Notes: generated by a model from the letters alone, not told the origin. A stretch of 64,000 nt of DNA from Hyposmocoma kahamanoa (GCF_003589595.1 NW_020654422.1:10798269-10862268); one strand, 5' to 3'. Numbered from the stretch's first letter, positions 36,501 to 51,500 are shown. Numbers and translations: made by a program.

Positions 36501-39500
36501 CAGATCGGTATTGCAGCTCACCAGGCCGTTACCCTTTCCGACTAGTCTCGTATAATAACAACAAATCAAATGTTGGTGTTGAGTAGCAGATGGTTTTGCA
36601 CAATGTTGTGTTTGTAATGTTAATTACATTTTGTTAATATGCTAACATTATGAATATGTACGAAAATACGTATCTGTGCTTCAATATTTTTCATACTCTA
36701 CTGTACTGTATACTCTACTGTAGGTAGTTTCTAGATACACTAAGTTCAAATAATATACTAACCAACACTAACAAAACAATAGCGTAAGCACAATGTGTAA
36801 AAAATATTTAAACAGCAAATTTCTAATAGAATGAACAGTGGTTAGTAATTTGTAAATCAATGACCACTAACTCTAATTTCGTCGAAATTGAGTCACGTTT
36901 ATTAATTAATCAACTACCTCACGTTTAAATTTTTTTTCTAATCCGCTTTCACAAGATTTGTTGAAGTGGATATATAATAATAATAATAATAACGCACACA
37001 CTTAATATAGCCCCGCACTAGGGAATCCATGTGTCGCAGTTGTCATGGACATACATATATCCACAAATTACACCCAAACTGACGAGAGAAATAAATGTAC
37101 GAGATACAAATATTTCTCCCGGCCCGGGAATCGAACATGGGACCTCTGCGCGGCAGTCCGGCGTGGTAACCGTTCGGCCACTGAGGCAGTTACTTCAGAA
37201 ATTTTATTACATACACCATACATATACAGTGAATTATGTCCCTCGGCCAGACAGAAACTGTCTCTGTGAAGGAAGTTGAATTTGAAAATAATGAAATGCA
37301 CCAGTGCCTTTTTACACTGACACATTGCAAAAGCCATTATTAAATATATTAACTAATTTCTCCGCGAACGAGAGGGCGGGACGATCAATTATATTTCAAC
37401 ACAGGAACTAGTAGCATGCAGTAGAATCTTAAAACAAGTTTTATATTATACTTAAAAAGCTGTTACATGAATTTACAACTTATATGTATGTCCGGTTAAG
37501 TCGATTTTACCTTGTCTATTCGAGAGCGTGATCAACACAACAAAGAGAAACAACGGAAGCCACTAATTGCCAAACCGATTACTTTTTTTTATATAATACA
37601 TAGTTGGTACCTACTTTCGTCTCTAGTCGTGTCGCTGCCGGCTATGGGTTAACAGAACAATAAAAAGTAAAAAAAGGACAGAACATGTAAGCTCCGTGCT
37701 GCATTGTCCATAGTCAAGCGCTCATTATTTGTGTAGATCAATAGGCCCATCGTACTCTAGTAAATACTGTAGCGGATGGTTAGCGTTATTTTTTTATAAC
37801 ACCAAGTGACGGGACGAACAAGTCGTGCGCCTGGTGGAAAGCGACATGCCTGTCCATAACAGTTGCAGTGCCACTCAGAGCATTAAATCGCAAGATCTTA
37901 GGGGCATTTCCAATGCGCCCGTCACCCTCAGATATAAGTTGACAAGTCCCATGTGCCCGTAATTTCATCACCTTACCCTTCAAAACAGGAATTGCCCCCA
38001 AGCAGTAATGCTCACGTTACTGCTTGGGGGCAGAAATAGGTAAGGTGGCAGTACTTCCCCAGACGAACTCTTTCACAAGGAGCTCTATTGCTATTAAATT
38101 ACTAGTGCTACTATTTCGTTGGGGAGCATTATATTATTTGTCTTTCCGGCTCAGGGTTCAGTTTAAGCATCTGTTTAGACGTGTTATCGGGTAAACTGTC
38201 GACAGATAGTGGCTAAAAAGTCGTTGAAAACCAAGTACAAGTTCCGACAACAAGCACATACAAAAATTAGTGAGGTCCGCTGGTTCGTTCCGTGGCTTAG
38301 ATGGCATGGCGTCTGCCATGGTTTGCTAGAAGACGTCGGTTCGAATCCGGCCGTATCGAAGAAATTTTTTCTAAGTATTCGATCTTTGTATTAATAATTT
38401 AGGCTTAAAGAGTTTACGCTAATAGGACAAATAAACGGCATCAATTATTGAAACTATTATTAATTTATTTTAGTATTATTATGACTCTGACATTATCTTA
38501 TTATTATTAATTTTGTTACTTTATACTGTTTAAGGGGACGCAGTATATTATAATAATTTTATTCTAAATTGGGTATTGTTATATTAAATGTTTAGGTAAC
38601 GGATCAAATACTTCTTATTCTTTTTATGAAATAGGCATAGCCATCCACCTCTTCTCAAGCTCCAGCTGAAGATCAGCGCTGCGGCTCTGGCCCAGCATTA
38701 AGCTGAGCTGGCTAGTCTTTTCGGCTTATATTATGTATTTAGTAATACATACTCTTTTTATTTTTTTTATTTTTATTCTTTAATTTAAATTTAGATTAAT
38801 ATTATTATATTTTTTTGTATATTTATTATACAGTGGAGTAATATCACAAAAAATAATCAATTCAATACAAATTTAATTGTCGACAGATATAGGAAATGAA
38901 ACAATTTTTCCGGATTTAAATCGCGTATATTTGTTTTTTCAAACAAACCGATGTTTCGGGCGCTTTACGTCGGTTTGTTTGAAAAAAACAAATATACGCG
39001 ATTTAAATCCGAAAAAATTGTTTCATTTCCTATGTGTAACAATCGCGAAAACGTAAGAACTCGATATGTCGACAGATAATTAGAAGAAACATTGGTTTAA
39101 AAAGAAGAATAACAATACTATCACTGTTTTTCACTTTGCTCCGTTATTAATTGATAATTTGTCGAAATTTATGTGGCATCTTTGTAAGGGAATCTCTACC
39201 CAAATAATCAAACCATCAAAAGAATTTTAGTAGTATTTTTTATAAAAAGAGTTTTAATGTAATATATGAAGGGACATTATTTTTCTAAATAATATTTCTA
39301 GATTCCTTAATTAAAAGTACAGTGTGTATCAAAGCAACGGAAATGATATAGTCAATAATCGTGTATAAAGTAGTCGTTTTTATTTAAGTACGACTATGTA
39401 GTGTGCGTTGCGAAAGTAAACCGTATAAATACAGTGTGAAATATTCTTTTAACATAAACACACTCAATATGCAAATTTAACGATGGGGTTATTGAAAGAT

Positions 39501-42500
39501 GAATGTTAGTGTTTGCAGTGCGAGGCTGAGTCAAGGCAATGTATATACATGGCTCATTCTGTGATCTGTGACAAATTTAAATAACAATAATATTAAGAAT
39601 ACAGAACAGAAACTTTTTAAATTCCCACTAATAAGACCGAACCTAACATGTAAGAGTAATTAATCATGCGCATCGAAATAAATAATTAGTAATTCTACGT
39701 GAACTACCGCCCAGATAATAATTAGTAACTAAAGTTTCGATGATGCACAGGATAAAGAGTACTATAAACTTGACAGTTAAAGATTCCGTATTATTACGCA
39801 TATTACACAGTATTATTAATTAATAGCAATAGAGCTCCTTGTGAAAGAGTTCGTCCTGGGAAGTATTGCCACCTTACTTATTTCTGCCGCCAAGCAGTAA
39901 TGTAAGCATTACTGCGTTCCGGTTCTAAAGGCTAAGTAAGGGTGCTGGTGAAATTACAGGCTCACGGTGACGAGCGCAGTGGCAGTGCCCCTCAGGTCTT
40001 TGCGATTTAAAGCACAGAGTGGCACTGCAACTGGTATGGATAGGCGTGTAGCTTACCACCAGGCGCACGACTTGTTCGTCCCGTCAGATATTATTTAAAA
40101 AAATTCAACTTTATGCCGCTTGCGATAAAAACGGTCCAAAGAGTTGATGTGTTTGATTGTACACAAATGATTGTAACATCTATTCTACTTATGGACAGCA
40201 ATAAAGCTATTGAGTATTGAACATAATCTAAAATTTTTTTTTAATAAAAAATTGCAATTTTTATTCTACTATTAAATTAATATGCAGTTCTTTAGGTAAT
40301 TTTTTTTTATCTAACAATAGTCTACGTAGGTAAACAGCTTCTTTACAGTCGGTACTTATTTAAAAAAAGTTTACGTGCAAATCCAAATCGTGATGTTTTC
40401 ATTTTAATAATATTACAATTTTCATAGTGAAAAGGTCATCTTTATCGCAAGTCATGGGACGCGGAGGCACGCCCATGGTTATTCAGCTCTTTATTATATT
40501 TCGAGTGTTTCAATTCAACAGATAAATGCCAAGGACAATGAATGCGAATTCACAGAAGTAGACCAAGGTTATGGATACCATGTATTTTCAAATTCAAATA
40601 TGTGCATTTAATATCTAAGACGAAGGCTGTATTGCTATCTAGATTTCACAATGTATTTCATTCTGTAGAGGCCAAGACCAATAAATAGGCACGAGTGGAT
40701 GCTCAAAATAATGTACAACTGAATATTGATAATTATCATGATAATTACCAAAGAAAATATATTGTATTTTGATGTAGTCAGCAATAAAAATGGTTCCTTG
40801 CAATACCGAAACATTGCGAGGCAAACCTAACAACTAACATAAACAAAGACAGACATATTGATTGTAGAAAAATTGTCTCATAATCTATTATTAATGTCAT
40901 AATGGCTTTATTCACTGCTACCATTACCTGATCTATTGGGATCACTACTAATGCCAATTCGGAGCCATGGCCAACAGCGATCTTCCTAGGTTCGACAGTT
41001 CTGATGTCCTATGGTTGTAGTATGTGGCTTCCCAGTATGCAGCTTCGTACGCTCATCATGCGTAGCAGGCAGCATTGGGCGTGTAGATGCAGATGAATTT
41101 AATACGCCCCGTGGCAGAATCTACACTGTTTTTTTCTCTGCCCAAGATTTGACTTGTTTAAGTCACAGTGCCATCATAATCCTCATATAACAATCAGTGA
41201 ACGTTATAACTTGGACCTTGCCATCAGATGAGATGGAAGTCAAATCCGTACTTAGATTTGCACAAAAAAAAACAATAATCTAATTTACATGTGTATAACT
41301 TTATTCTTTACCATCAACTGAAGTTTCCACAATTTTACGAATGGTAGCCATAGTATATAGCATATATCCGAGTATAGTCCTAAAATACGCAATGAAATTC
41401 TCAAATCTATGTTACTGAAAGTACTGTTTGGCGTTTATTGCAAAATCACGTTACAATGTTATAAACGTAGCGATAATCCGATTCAGTGTATTGTTTATCT
41501 TCTCAATTCACATTTTACTCGTGATTCTGGATTTTGTTACAAAACACTGAACAGCACCAAATGTATCGTAAATTAAATTGGACACTGAAGATGAATCACG
41601 AATTAGATGATAACAACATTAAACGAATTGATTATATACAATCTATTATGTCTATGAAGGTGCATGTGAAAACACTCTCCTATATAAAACAAAGTAACAA
41701 TATACGAGCTTGCAGTAAGTGGGTACTATAGACGGCTCTATTCTTTAATCTATTTCTGTTAATTTTTCACTCACATTTTTTATATATTCATTAAAAAACA
41801 TTTAAGGCCAGGGTCTAAACTTTTACACTTCACTTATTCCATCTGCATTCTATTGTGTGTAAGAGCTCTCTGATTTGTTAAGCACTTTATAATTCTATCG
41901 AGTTTGTAATTGGTTTAATTAAATCTCTCAATTAATCACTATAGTAAATAGTCATTGAAGGCATTCCTTTCCTTTCTAAACTTTTGAACAGGTGGTTTGA
42001 AGTATAAAGGCCAATCTCAATTGGGATGAAATGGCCAGCATTGAACAAAAGCGCTTTTGATGTACAGCCGAGGACAAAAGTTATTCTTATAGTCGTACAT
42101 TTCTATAGCAGCAGGAAAAAATGTTATAGTATAAAATGTTGCTCTATATATACTCATCTCTACTTGTAAGTAAACAGTTTTAAACAAATGTTTACTAAAA
42201 TCATTTCAGTACTGATTAAAAAAACTTTACTGATAAATTGAGATGAAAAGTATAGTAATCTTTAAATAAATCTATCACCAACAGATTTCAGAATATAAAA
42301 GTTTATATCGACTTAAATTAACATTCGGGCCCGAAATAATTCCAAGCCAGTAGGAAGCAACAATCAATATTGAAATTTTTTTCCACATAAGTGTACGTCA
42401 GTATTCAACCACGTAGAGTATCTTAGCGCGTTCCGATGAACGAGCACTTTGTTTACTGTAAACGTTTAATGGCGCTTTGAATTTTGTTTCCATTTATTTT

Positions 42501-45500
42501 GGCTACTCAGTAGACATCGTCACGTAATGTTCACTTTGAACTACTAAACTCCAACGTTCATTGCTTTACTAATTTTTGTTTAACAATAAATACTATTAAA
42601 ATCCCCAATATCGTCAATTCTAGTTTATAAGCAAATCGATGTATCAGTTTTATTATTATTTAAATTTCATTCTTATTACTAGAATTATTAATATTATAAT
42701 AATACGATGACCATGACGAATTTAGGGCAAATCCGATGACAAATATTTCCTCATGTAGTAGAACAACCATGGTAAATCGCTTTAAGATGATAACTAAGTC
42801 TGTAGTGCATGATTTATTGCGAAGAATCATTTTAAAATATACTAAGCTTATTAAAGGAATACATATAAAAACGAATAGAGTAGTTACGTAATAACATGAA
42901 TCATACGGAGGGTAATTTAATTGGTACGTACAGTAAATGCGTTAATATGCGGGTACTGAAAATGTTGATAAACAGCACCTCGAACAAACGAAACGGCGTA
43001 GCCTTTCATCGACTCATCAAGAACCAAACAACAATTATAGTGTAATAAAATCCTGCACAAATTGGGAGTAATAAAACAGGCGGAGAAGCAGAATTTTCGT
43101 TACTATATGACTGCAACTAAGAACGAGTATTGAGTTTAAAGAAATTCTATTTACACAATTATTAAGAATAACACAATAAAAAGAGCAAATCGGTCCAATT
43201 GCTGCGGTAGGTGAGAGAGCCCAGCACGTGTGTAGCATTAATTTTATAGCACCCGGAGAAATTCAGAACAATTGCCCCTTCATTATTGCTTCCATGACCA
43301 GAAAGTTAAAGAAAACGTGAACTAGCTCATTTAAAATGATGACGGATAAACTCCGCGTACCTTAGGTATCATATTACTTTATGGTGCGTGATGCAATAAC
43401 ATATGAGCCAAATACAACTACTTTTTTCTTCTTTTTTTTCTTACTTATTATTTCTTATTGTTGTGTGTGTTTGTGGAAATTCAATAAACGTGTTTTGTCT
43501 ATCTATTTAACAAAAACCATCCAAATAAGAGATATTAAGTGTATGTCGGTAGATAGTAATAGAACGATGAGCGTGTTAAATGTAGTAACTCCTTTATGAA
43601 TAGATTTATACAGAGTTAACGGCACCCGCAAACGCCAATCATGGTCGTTTCTCACGAATGTTTATTCAATCGTTTAGCAATTTTAATTAAATCAACAAGC
43701 ATAGATATATAAGCGTGGCAATGCTTTTCACTGGTAACGTCTAACTCTTATCAATGCCAAATGTAATGGTATAGGACAGTGTTTTTGTAACTCCGCGAGT
43801 AGAGTACAAGTATTATTGATCCTCCAGATGTTTGCCCTAAAACACTGATTGAACGTAATTGGATAATAACGTTACAATTAATATGTACTACGAAGAGTTC
43901 TTTGAAAATACAATTATTTCAATGAGAAAATTGGTCAAAGTATATAAATGTTTGTTTTCTTATTTACAGATGCCACTGATGTGTAAGACATGGCCCAGGA
44001 CACTTACGAGATGACCACGAATCGGCAACTATCACGAGGTAGCTCGCTTTTCGGCACCGACCCTCAGGTGCAATTCCGGACCGCACTACGAAACAACGAT
44101 TTCCACACTTTCAAAAAACTCGTAGATTCTGGGTCTGTCGATTTGGAGCACGTATATCAGTATCCAGACTACAAAACAATTTTGGAGCTAGCAATCACCG
44201 AAAAAAACCGACTGGAGTTTGTAAAGCTTTTGTTACAACCACAAAACAAGGTCCAAGTCAACAAAATAAACGAGTCGCATTCAGCAGCGCCAATTCATTT
44301 TGCTGTGGATTGTGGCAACATTGAAGCTCTAAAACTTCTTTTAGATTGTGATGAGATAGACGTAAATGTTAAAAGTAAGGGAAATACTGCTTTATTGTTG
44401 GCAATTAAGAAAATAGAGGACCTCGAAGATGATCGCGAGCGTGAGATATATATTTACGAAGATATGGTAGAGTTGCTACTGAAAGCGGGATGCAACCCCA
44501 ATTCTCCCGATTCTAAGGGAGTAACACCAGTGCATTCTGCAGCAAAACAGGGGCTCGAGAGAATCATAACCGATATACTGCATAACGCTAAAGAAAGAGT
44601 TAATCTCGATGCATATAAAGATTACAAAGGGAAAACTGCAAGATATTATTTGAATGAAGCTTTTCCTCACCTTGTATCAGATTTCGATTCTGGTGCACAG
44701 GCCAATGAAGTTATCGACGTTGATAAACTGTTTTCCTACCTCAGTAGACATGAGGATGATAATTTTGTTCGGGATTTTTTGAAGCTTGTCAGAAAAAATG
44801 AACACCGCAATGCGTTGGCCGCTAATAACGGAATGAACACAATGTTGCAGTTAGCAGCAGAAAAAGGTTTCGAGAATGTAGTTAAAACTTTGCTTGATTC
44901 TGGAGCAGATCCAAATGCAACATTTTCAGGAAATACATATCGTCCAATAGGGTATGCATGCCAGAATGGTTATTGTAGAATTCTTAAAATGTTTATTGAC
45001 AACGAATCAACACTCTTCGATCCAATTCACGGCGAGTCGCTTTTGCAAGTCGCCATTAAAGGGATGCAAACGTACGCCAAAAATCCTAAATCAGATTTTA
45101 AAGGATGTTTGGACTTGCTGCTAACACATCACAAAATTATGGGTAATATTAATGTTAATCACCTAGATATGAAGAATAACACTGCTCTTCACTACGCTGC
45201 GAGGAACGGTGACAATGAAACTGTTTTGGAACTATTAAGGAATGGAGCTTGCATTGGCTTACGCAATAAGTTTAATGTACCGCCGTTGGCAGACATTAGC
45301 GCCAAGACACTGGAAACTTATTTGGACGAATGCATCACTTCAAATGACGAACGACCAGGCGATGACGACTACGAAATACACATAAAATACAGCTTTCTTG
45401 TTTATCCAAATAATTCACTTGAAAATGAAAAGAGTCGAGAGCCCCTTATGAAAACTAGTAACAATAATATCAAAGAATGTGACGCTTTTTTAACCCCAGA

Positions 45501-48500
45501 AACAGATGCTTTATTATACATGACCAGAATGCAAGAAATGCGGCCGCTATTAAAACACCCGGTCATTACAAGTTTCTTGTATTTGAAATGGCAAAGAATA
45601 AGCTGCCTTTTCTACGCAAATATTACTTTCTATTCGCTTTTGTGGTTGTGTCTTATTTTTTATATCATATTCGGATACGGGGTGGAAAAGAAACAGTCAG
45701 ACTCCATTGAAGTTCTAAATGTCGTTACGCATGTTGGTGCTATTATTGGACTGATTATATTGGTTGTTCGAGAACTGTTTCAAATGATCGTATCTCCAAC
45801 AAAATATTTGCAGAGTATTGAAAATTGGATGGAAATAGCGTTGATAATCGTTACTGCTTGGATAGTTTGCTATGATAGAGCTTCCGAATCTACAAAGCAA
45901 CAATTATCTGCAGTCGCTATCCTTCTATCTTCGGCTGAACTGGTACTGCTTATCGGACAATTTCCCACGTTATCAACCAATATCACAATGTTAAAAACGG
46001 TATCGTGGAACTTCTTCAAGTTTCTTCTTTGGTATTGCATTTTAATAATTGCTTTCGCCTTAAGTTTCTACACTTTATTCAGAAAAGTGTCGGAAGACGA
46101 AGATCAAGTACCCCCGAATCCAAATACGACTGAGAAAGGTGAAGAGGAAGGGGACGAGGAAGAGTTTTTTAACGATCCGGGTCGGTCGTTATTCAAGACT
46201 ATTGTTATGTTGACTGGTGAATTCGACGCGGGGTCGATCAAGTTCAGTACATTCCCAGTTACAAGTCATATAATATTTATGGTATTTGTGTTCATGATTC
46301 CAATAGTGCTTTTCAATTTGTTGAACGGTCTGGCCGTTAGCGATACTCAGGAAATTAAAGCAGACGCCGAACTTGTTGGTCATATTGCGCGAGTCAAATT
46401 AATTTCCTATTTCGAAAGCGTGCTTATTGGAAACGCTAGTGACTACACAAAACCTATAGGATGCTGTTCGTGGTTGCCTCAAAGCTTTCAGAAATTGTAC
46501 ACAATGAAACCACAAATGCTATGCATTAAACCTTTAGCAAAGCGTATAAGTTTATTCCCTCACTTTTTACCTATGTATCGAATAATTGTGAAGCCTAACC
46601 AAGAGAACAAAATCAAAATTCCACGCGCTGAACCTTTGAGTAAATTCGGAGACGATTTTGAAGATATTGAGAGTGGTGGATGTTGTTTGGAACGATGTCA
46701 AGACTACAGACTAGAAAGGAAAATCGTAAAAAAGGCAAAGTGTGTTATAAGCGATAAAACGAACATTTCGGTATTTGACGAAATTAAACACAAACTAAAC
46801 CAGTATGAGTCCAAGATAGAGAGCCTCGAAAACACATTGAAAGAAGTATTGCAGGCTTTGCACTCTTACAAAAAGTAATGTTAATCACTACACATTTTCT
46901 CGTTACATTGCTTTTAAAAAATGTTGTTGTAGTAACATTTTAATCTTACACAAGAACAAATTATAAGTAACAGAACTAATTAATTTTGTTAGCGTTTATG
47001 TAATTTAACATATAATTAATTCTCATTAAAAAATGCCTTCCACTAGAGTAAGCATTCGTAATATTAATAAGTATAATATATTATTTCTACATTTCAACTA
47101 TGTTATAAAATAAATAATGTACCGAGCCATACTTTTGTTTAAATTTATTTCGCAATATTACGTTTCAACCCTTGTAAGTTCAATTACTAGGTACGGGTGA
47201 GCATTACTCTCATCGTCGTCATCAACATAAATTATAGTCCATTTCAATCCATTTTATTAAAAAAGTTTAGTGTTGGCCAATCGTAACATGTATTGCAAAA
47301 CAATTAATCAATTGATGATTCGATTTGTATAATTGAATCAATTGGAACTAGTTTTTATTTTACTGTTATCAAACAAAATATGTTATTCGACACTGAGTGG
47401 TAATAAATTAAATATTATCGGACTTAATGTTGGCAAGAGTAACAAATTTCGAAACAAAAAGATGCATAATTAAAGATTTCGTTTAGTTAGCTTTGTGTTA
47501 AAAAAATATTATAAATATATATGAAATTGAATAAATCAGTTAAATTTATTAAGTCTCTAAATCGATTATTATTAATGTTATTTAACAATGTTACTTGAAA
47601 TAAGAGTTGGGCAATTGATTTCCAAGTCGTATGTTTGTAGCGCTTCTTGCAGTAATTCGTGTTAAACTGTTGGACTTGACGGGGGATCAGCGGTGAGAGA
47701 GACATTCGATATTTTAATTGAAACATTGTTATTGGAGATATAAAAATGTGTTAGCTTGTGAATGAACATGATGTCCTTATACTATAGTTCGCTTTAATTC
47801 ATTTTAGATAAAAGGTAAACAAACCGGTTTGGATTAAGGTCTTAAGCAATCATAGGAAATGAAACTATTTTTCCGGATTGAAACCCTTTACATGGGACCT
47901 GTAAAGGGTCCGAAACGTCAGCTTGTTTGAAAAAACAAATATACGCGATTTAAATCCCGAAAAATAATTTCATTTCCTATGTGTAACAATCGTGAAAATG
48001 TTAAGCAATCACTCAACAAATGGAATAAGTAACCTTTTAATAATAAGTAACTTAATATCTCACCGCTTTTTCCAACTCTATATATTGCGAATATCTTAAA
48101 ATCGTATTTGTTTAAAATGCAAATCCAAAGGTAAGGCTATTTGTCAAATATAGAAATATAGATAGTGTATGGTTGCATACGGCTGTATGAAAAAAACATT
48201 CAGTTTTTTTTAATAATATAATTTTCAAGTGACGGGTTGTCGTCGTGGCCCAACACGACCCAACAAGTTGTGCGCCTGATGATAAGCTACACACCTATCT
48301 AGTTCATCAATGAAAGTTTTAGTAATCAATTAATTAAATCAAGACTTTCAACCACAGTCAAACACAAGTATTTAAGTATAAGAATTTTGAGGATTTAAAA
48401 TTATGATTTAAGAAATTTTACATTTACTTTTGTAAGAAAATGTTACTTACTACATTTTTAATTTTAAACAAACGGGTTTGCCTTGCCTTTTGTGAAATCA

Positions 48501-51500
48501 CAAAAATGACAGGAATGGTAACGGGTTATACCGGGTATGGGTTTCGCGTAAGTATAGGGTTTAAGCCCTAGTTTACAACAATAAATTTATGATACTTCTC
48601 ATTACGGTAACAAAGCAGTTTAACGGTAAAGATTTGCCGTTAAACTGCTCACGACTCCAAAAAACGGAGTAGTTTACTGTCTGCTTGCATGGAAGGTAAC
48701 AGAAAACCTGTTTTCCTCTAATTTTCTCTCTCTCAAATTGAGGATATAAGTTTGTGAATTGTAATTCGATACGAATAAGGTATGTTACTTATTCCAGCAG
48801 TAAATGATATATCATTTAAAAACAAACAGTGTACCTTATCGAGGCTCTGTATGAGCTGGCACCAAGAAGGCTCGATGACCTCGACGCACATGTAGTATTG
48901 CAAATGCTGTATGCAGCTGAGCATGCGCTGGCGCAATGCGAACGCGTCGGCGTATAAACGAGCCTCAGAGAAACGTTTTACAACTTTGTTGTACAGCCAC
49001 ACTCTGTATAAAAAAACATACATGGGATATTTTTTTAATATTACGCTTCAATTTTTAATAAGAACAACAAACATTGAAATTTAACATCTACGCTTCGTTT
49101 AGGAAATTCGGCAAAATTTGTTTTTGTCCATCTTACGACAGTTATGGGCAAATATGTGCTGAAACAACGATTTATTTCGTTTATAAATAAATCGTGTTAC
49201 ATTTTAGAAATGGTTCTTACGAGTACATGGACAATGGGCACGATTTTGAGCATGTGTGTATTTTAATCAATAAAGAATGTATTTACCTGCATAGCAACCT
49301 CTCAACGTGTTTGCAATAGAAGAGGTGTCGAAATATCATCTGGTAACAAGCGATAGCTTTGTGGTTTAGGATGAGGGACACCGGCCACTTCACCTCCATG
49401 CCAAATGAGAATGTTTCTATGCCGGTCAGCGGTGGGCAGTCTTTGTTTTGTTTGTACTCTGTTAATATAAAAAAAGATTATGTATGCATTTGGTGGTAAT
49501 AGTACCTATTCCAACTGTAAACTACTTATTTATTATCAATAAGTCCACTCTGATTATGTAGCTGTATGAGAGAGCGCGTTTAATTCTGGTATACAAGCTA
49601 TTCGAGAACTTGGGCTATTTCATTTAACTATTGTGCATAAAATTGGCGAAAGGTGTATAGTTGAAATAGGCCAAGAGATTTTTCAATCAATATCTACGAC
49701 TAAGTTGGAGGACTAAATTTAATTACTACATTTTAAAATAAAATTATAAAGAATGTAAATTACTTATTTAAATTATCTGTTCAACTAAACTTTTAACCCG
49801 AAATAAATTTCTACATTTGTATAAGATCATCAAACAACACCAATCAATTAATAAAGCAGCGACGAAGTAGCCGTCAACTGCAATTCCATAACTTTGCTTT
49901 CGCATCTTCATATTTTCTCTTAATTGGACTCATTAACACCAACCGCGGCCCGACTGCAAACGTTTACCTTTATCTCTTGCACTTGGGCATTGCTGTTTCT
50001 GAGGGTCGTATTCTAGAACTCTATTCAATGCTCAAGTCAGGATTGCACTGGCAACACAAGCACTCGAAATACGACCCTAATGGCAGGGACTTGAGTATGA
50101 TATCAAGTGCTTTAGACCATACTCAAATCCTAACTTGAGCATTGATTAGAGTTCTAGAATACGAACCTCAAACGTGCTCGGAAATATACTTAGTTCCAAT
50201 CCATTTTACATAAAAGTAAATAAACAGAACTGACCCGACCATAGATGGTTTAGTACTAGCCAAATTGTACTGCCAACTACAAATCGATTAATTAATTGAA
50301 TGAATAAATTCGTTTAATTGAATCAGTTGGAATAACGGTTCGTTTTGCTTTCGCTGCTGGTTATTATCAAAAAATATGTGATTCGATACTGAGCGATGAT
50401 ATAGTAGGTTATACAGGTAGGAAATTTGTAATGCCACCTGGAGAGAAAGTACTCTAAATAATGGAGATAGAAATTTTTACTTAAAGGAAACATTCCTTTA
50501 TTTTTGAAAAGAAATGAAACTGCATTCATAGATTTTCGAAAATTTCTAGCAACACGCGGGAATCGAACCCGCTTTAATCTGAAAAAAATGCACCCTGCAC
50601 TTTTATTGTATCGATAGGGTTAATTATGAGAATAAACTCTCACTGACAAAATTGGTTAATTAAATGAAAAAAAAAAAAAAAACCATGAAATCTTAACGTA
50701 TTTTAATAAAACGAAAAAAATAGTCATCTAACTAATTAGTTGCTCGAAATGAGCTCCATTTTCTTGGATACACAAATTTAATCTTTTAACGAATTCATTT
50801 TGAGTAACTTTTAATAACGTGTTGTGATGAATTGTATTACAAATCGTATTCTGAACCTCAGCCTTCAACTCGATATATATATATATATGTGTCCCAAAAA
50901 TAACACACCAGAGCGACACTGTGGGTAGGTGAGCTATATACCTACCAGAAAAAAATAATTTGACCTTAGTAAAAGTCTTTTAGTTTTCGAGATATTTGCA
51001 CTTTTTTATTTTTTTGGAATAACTCTACTTTTTCTTGAGTTTTTTGCTACTATTGCCAGGGTTAGCTCCAGATGGTAGTTGTTTTTATTTTTCAGGTAAC
51101 CTGAATAGTTTTTCCAGGTACTGCAACTAATATTTTATCTGATAAATGTCATAAAATGTGAAAAAAGTTATTAATTTGGTATACCTCTCACCCTTGTAAA
51201 AAGTTAAACGTTAACTTTGAATAGCTAGTGTGAAAAAAAAATGTATGAAACTGAATTTGCAAATGATCTTAAAAATTGCTCCACTTAATGCAGAATCAGG
51301 AATGGTACATTATTGAGATTTTTCACAAGAACATAGTCATTTAATTTATTTTTCGTCATAACACCCTACCAGCCTAATCAGTTTCTAAACAAAATTAAAT
51401 TTAAACTTTTAAATGAATTAATTGCTAAGCGCTAGGTAACGGCGCTTCAATCTTTTTCCCACGTTGTATTCGTAATAAAGGAGTGAGATAGGTACTAGGC

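Larger units (their letters stand above)
30586..48834 (-). other. 18.2-kb GCP2 intron that hosts the painless gene
   Basis: Holds the TRPA gene 43990-46878 on the opposite strand and many repeats: SINE family 1 (two copies), family 2 (three), family 3, a CpG-rich patch, a Tc1-type MITE, a hAT element and two palindromic elements. 32020-34590, 34940-35570, 40110-41090 and 41280-43960 show no feature I can support. Confidence 0.7.

Noticed and set aside
43381..43599. 72-codon ORF upstream of painless
   Set aside because: Contains a T-rich low-complexity run encoding polyphenylalanine; not conserved-looking.
45715..45903. Minus-strand ORFs inside the painless coding exon (also 44476-44670, 46189-46383)
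   Set aside because: Antisense shadows of a highly conserved coding sequence.
50323..50529. Minus-strand ORF near a lone B-box-like sequence (about 50558-50574)
   Set aside because: No body or A box accompanies the B-box-like motif, so neither a gene nor a defined SINE can be supported.
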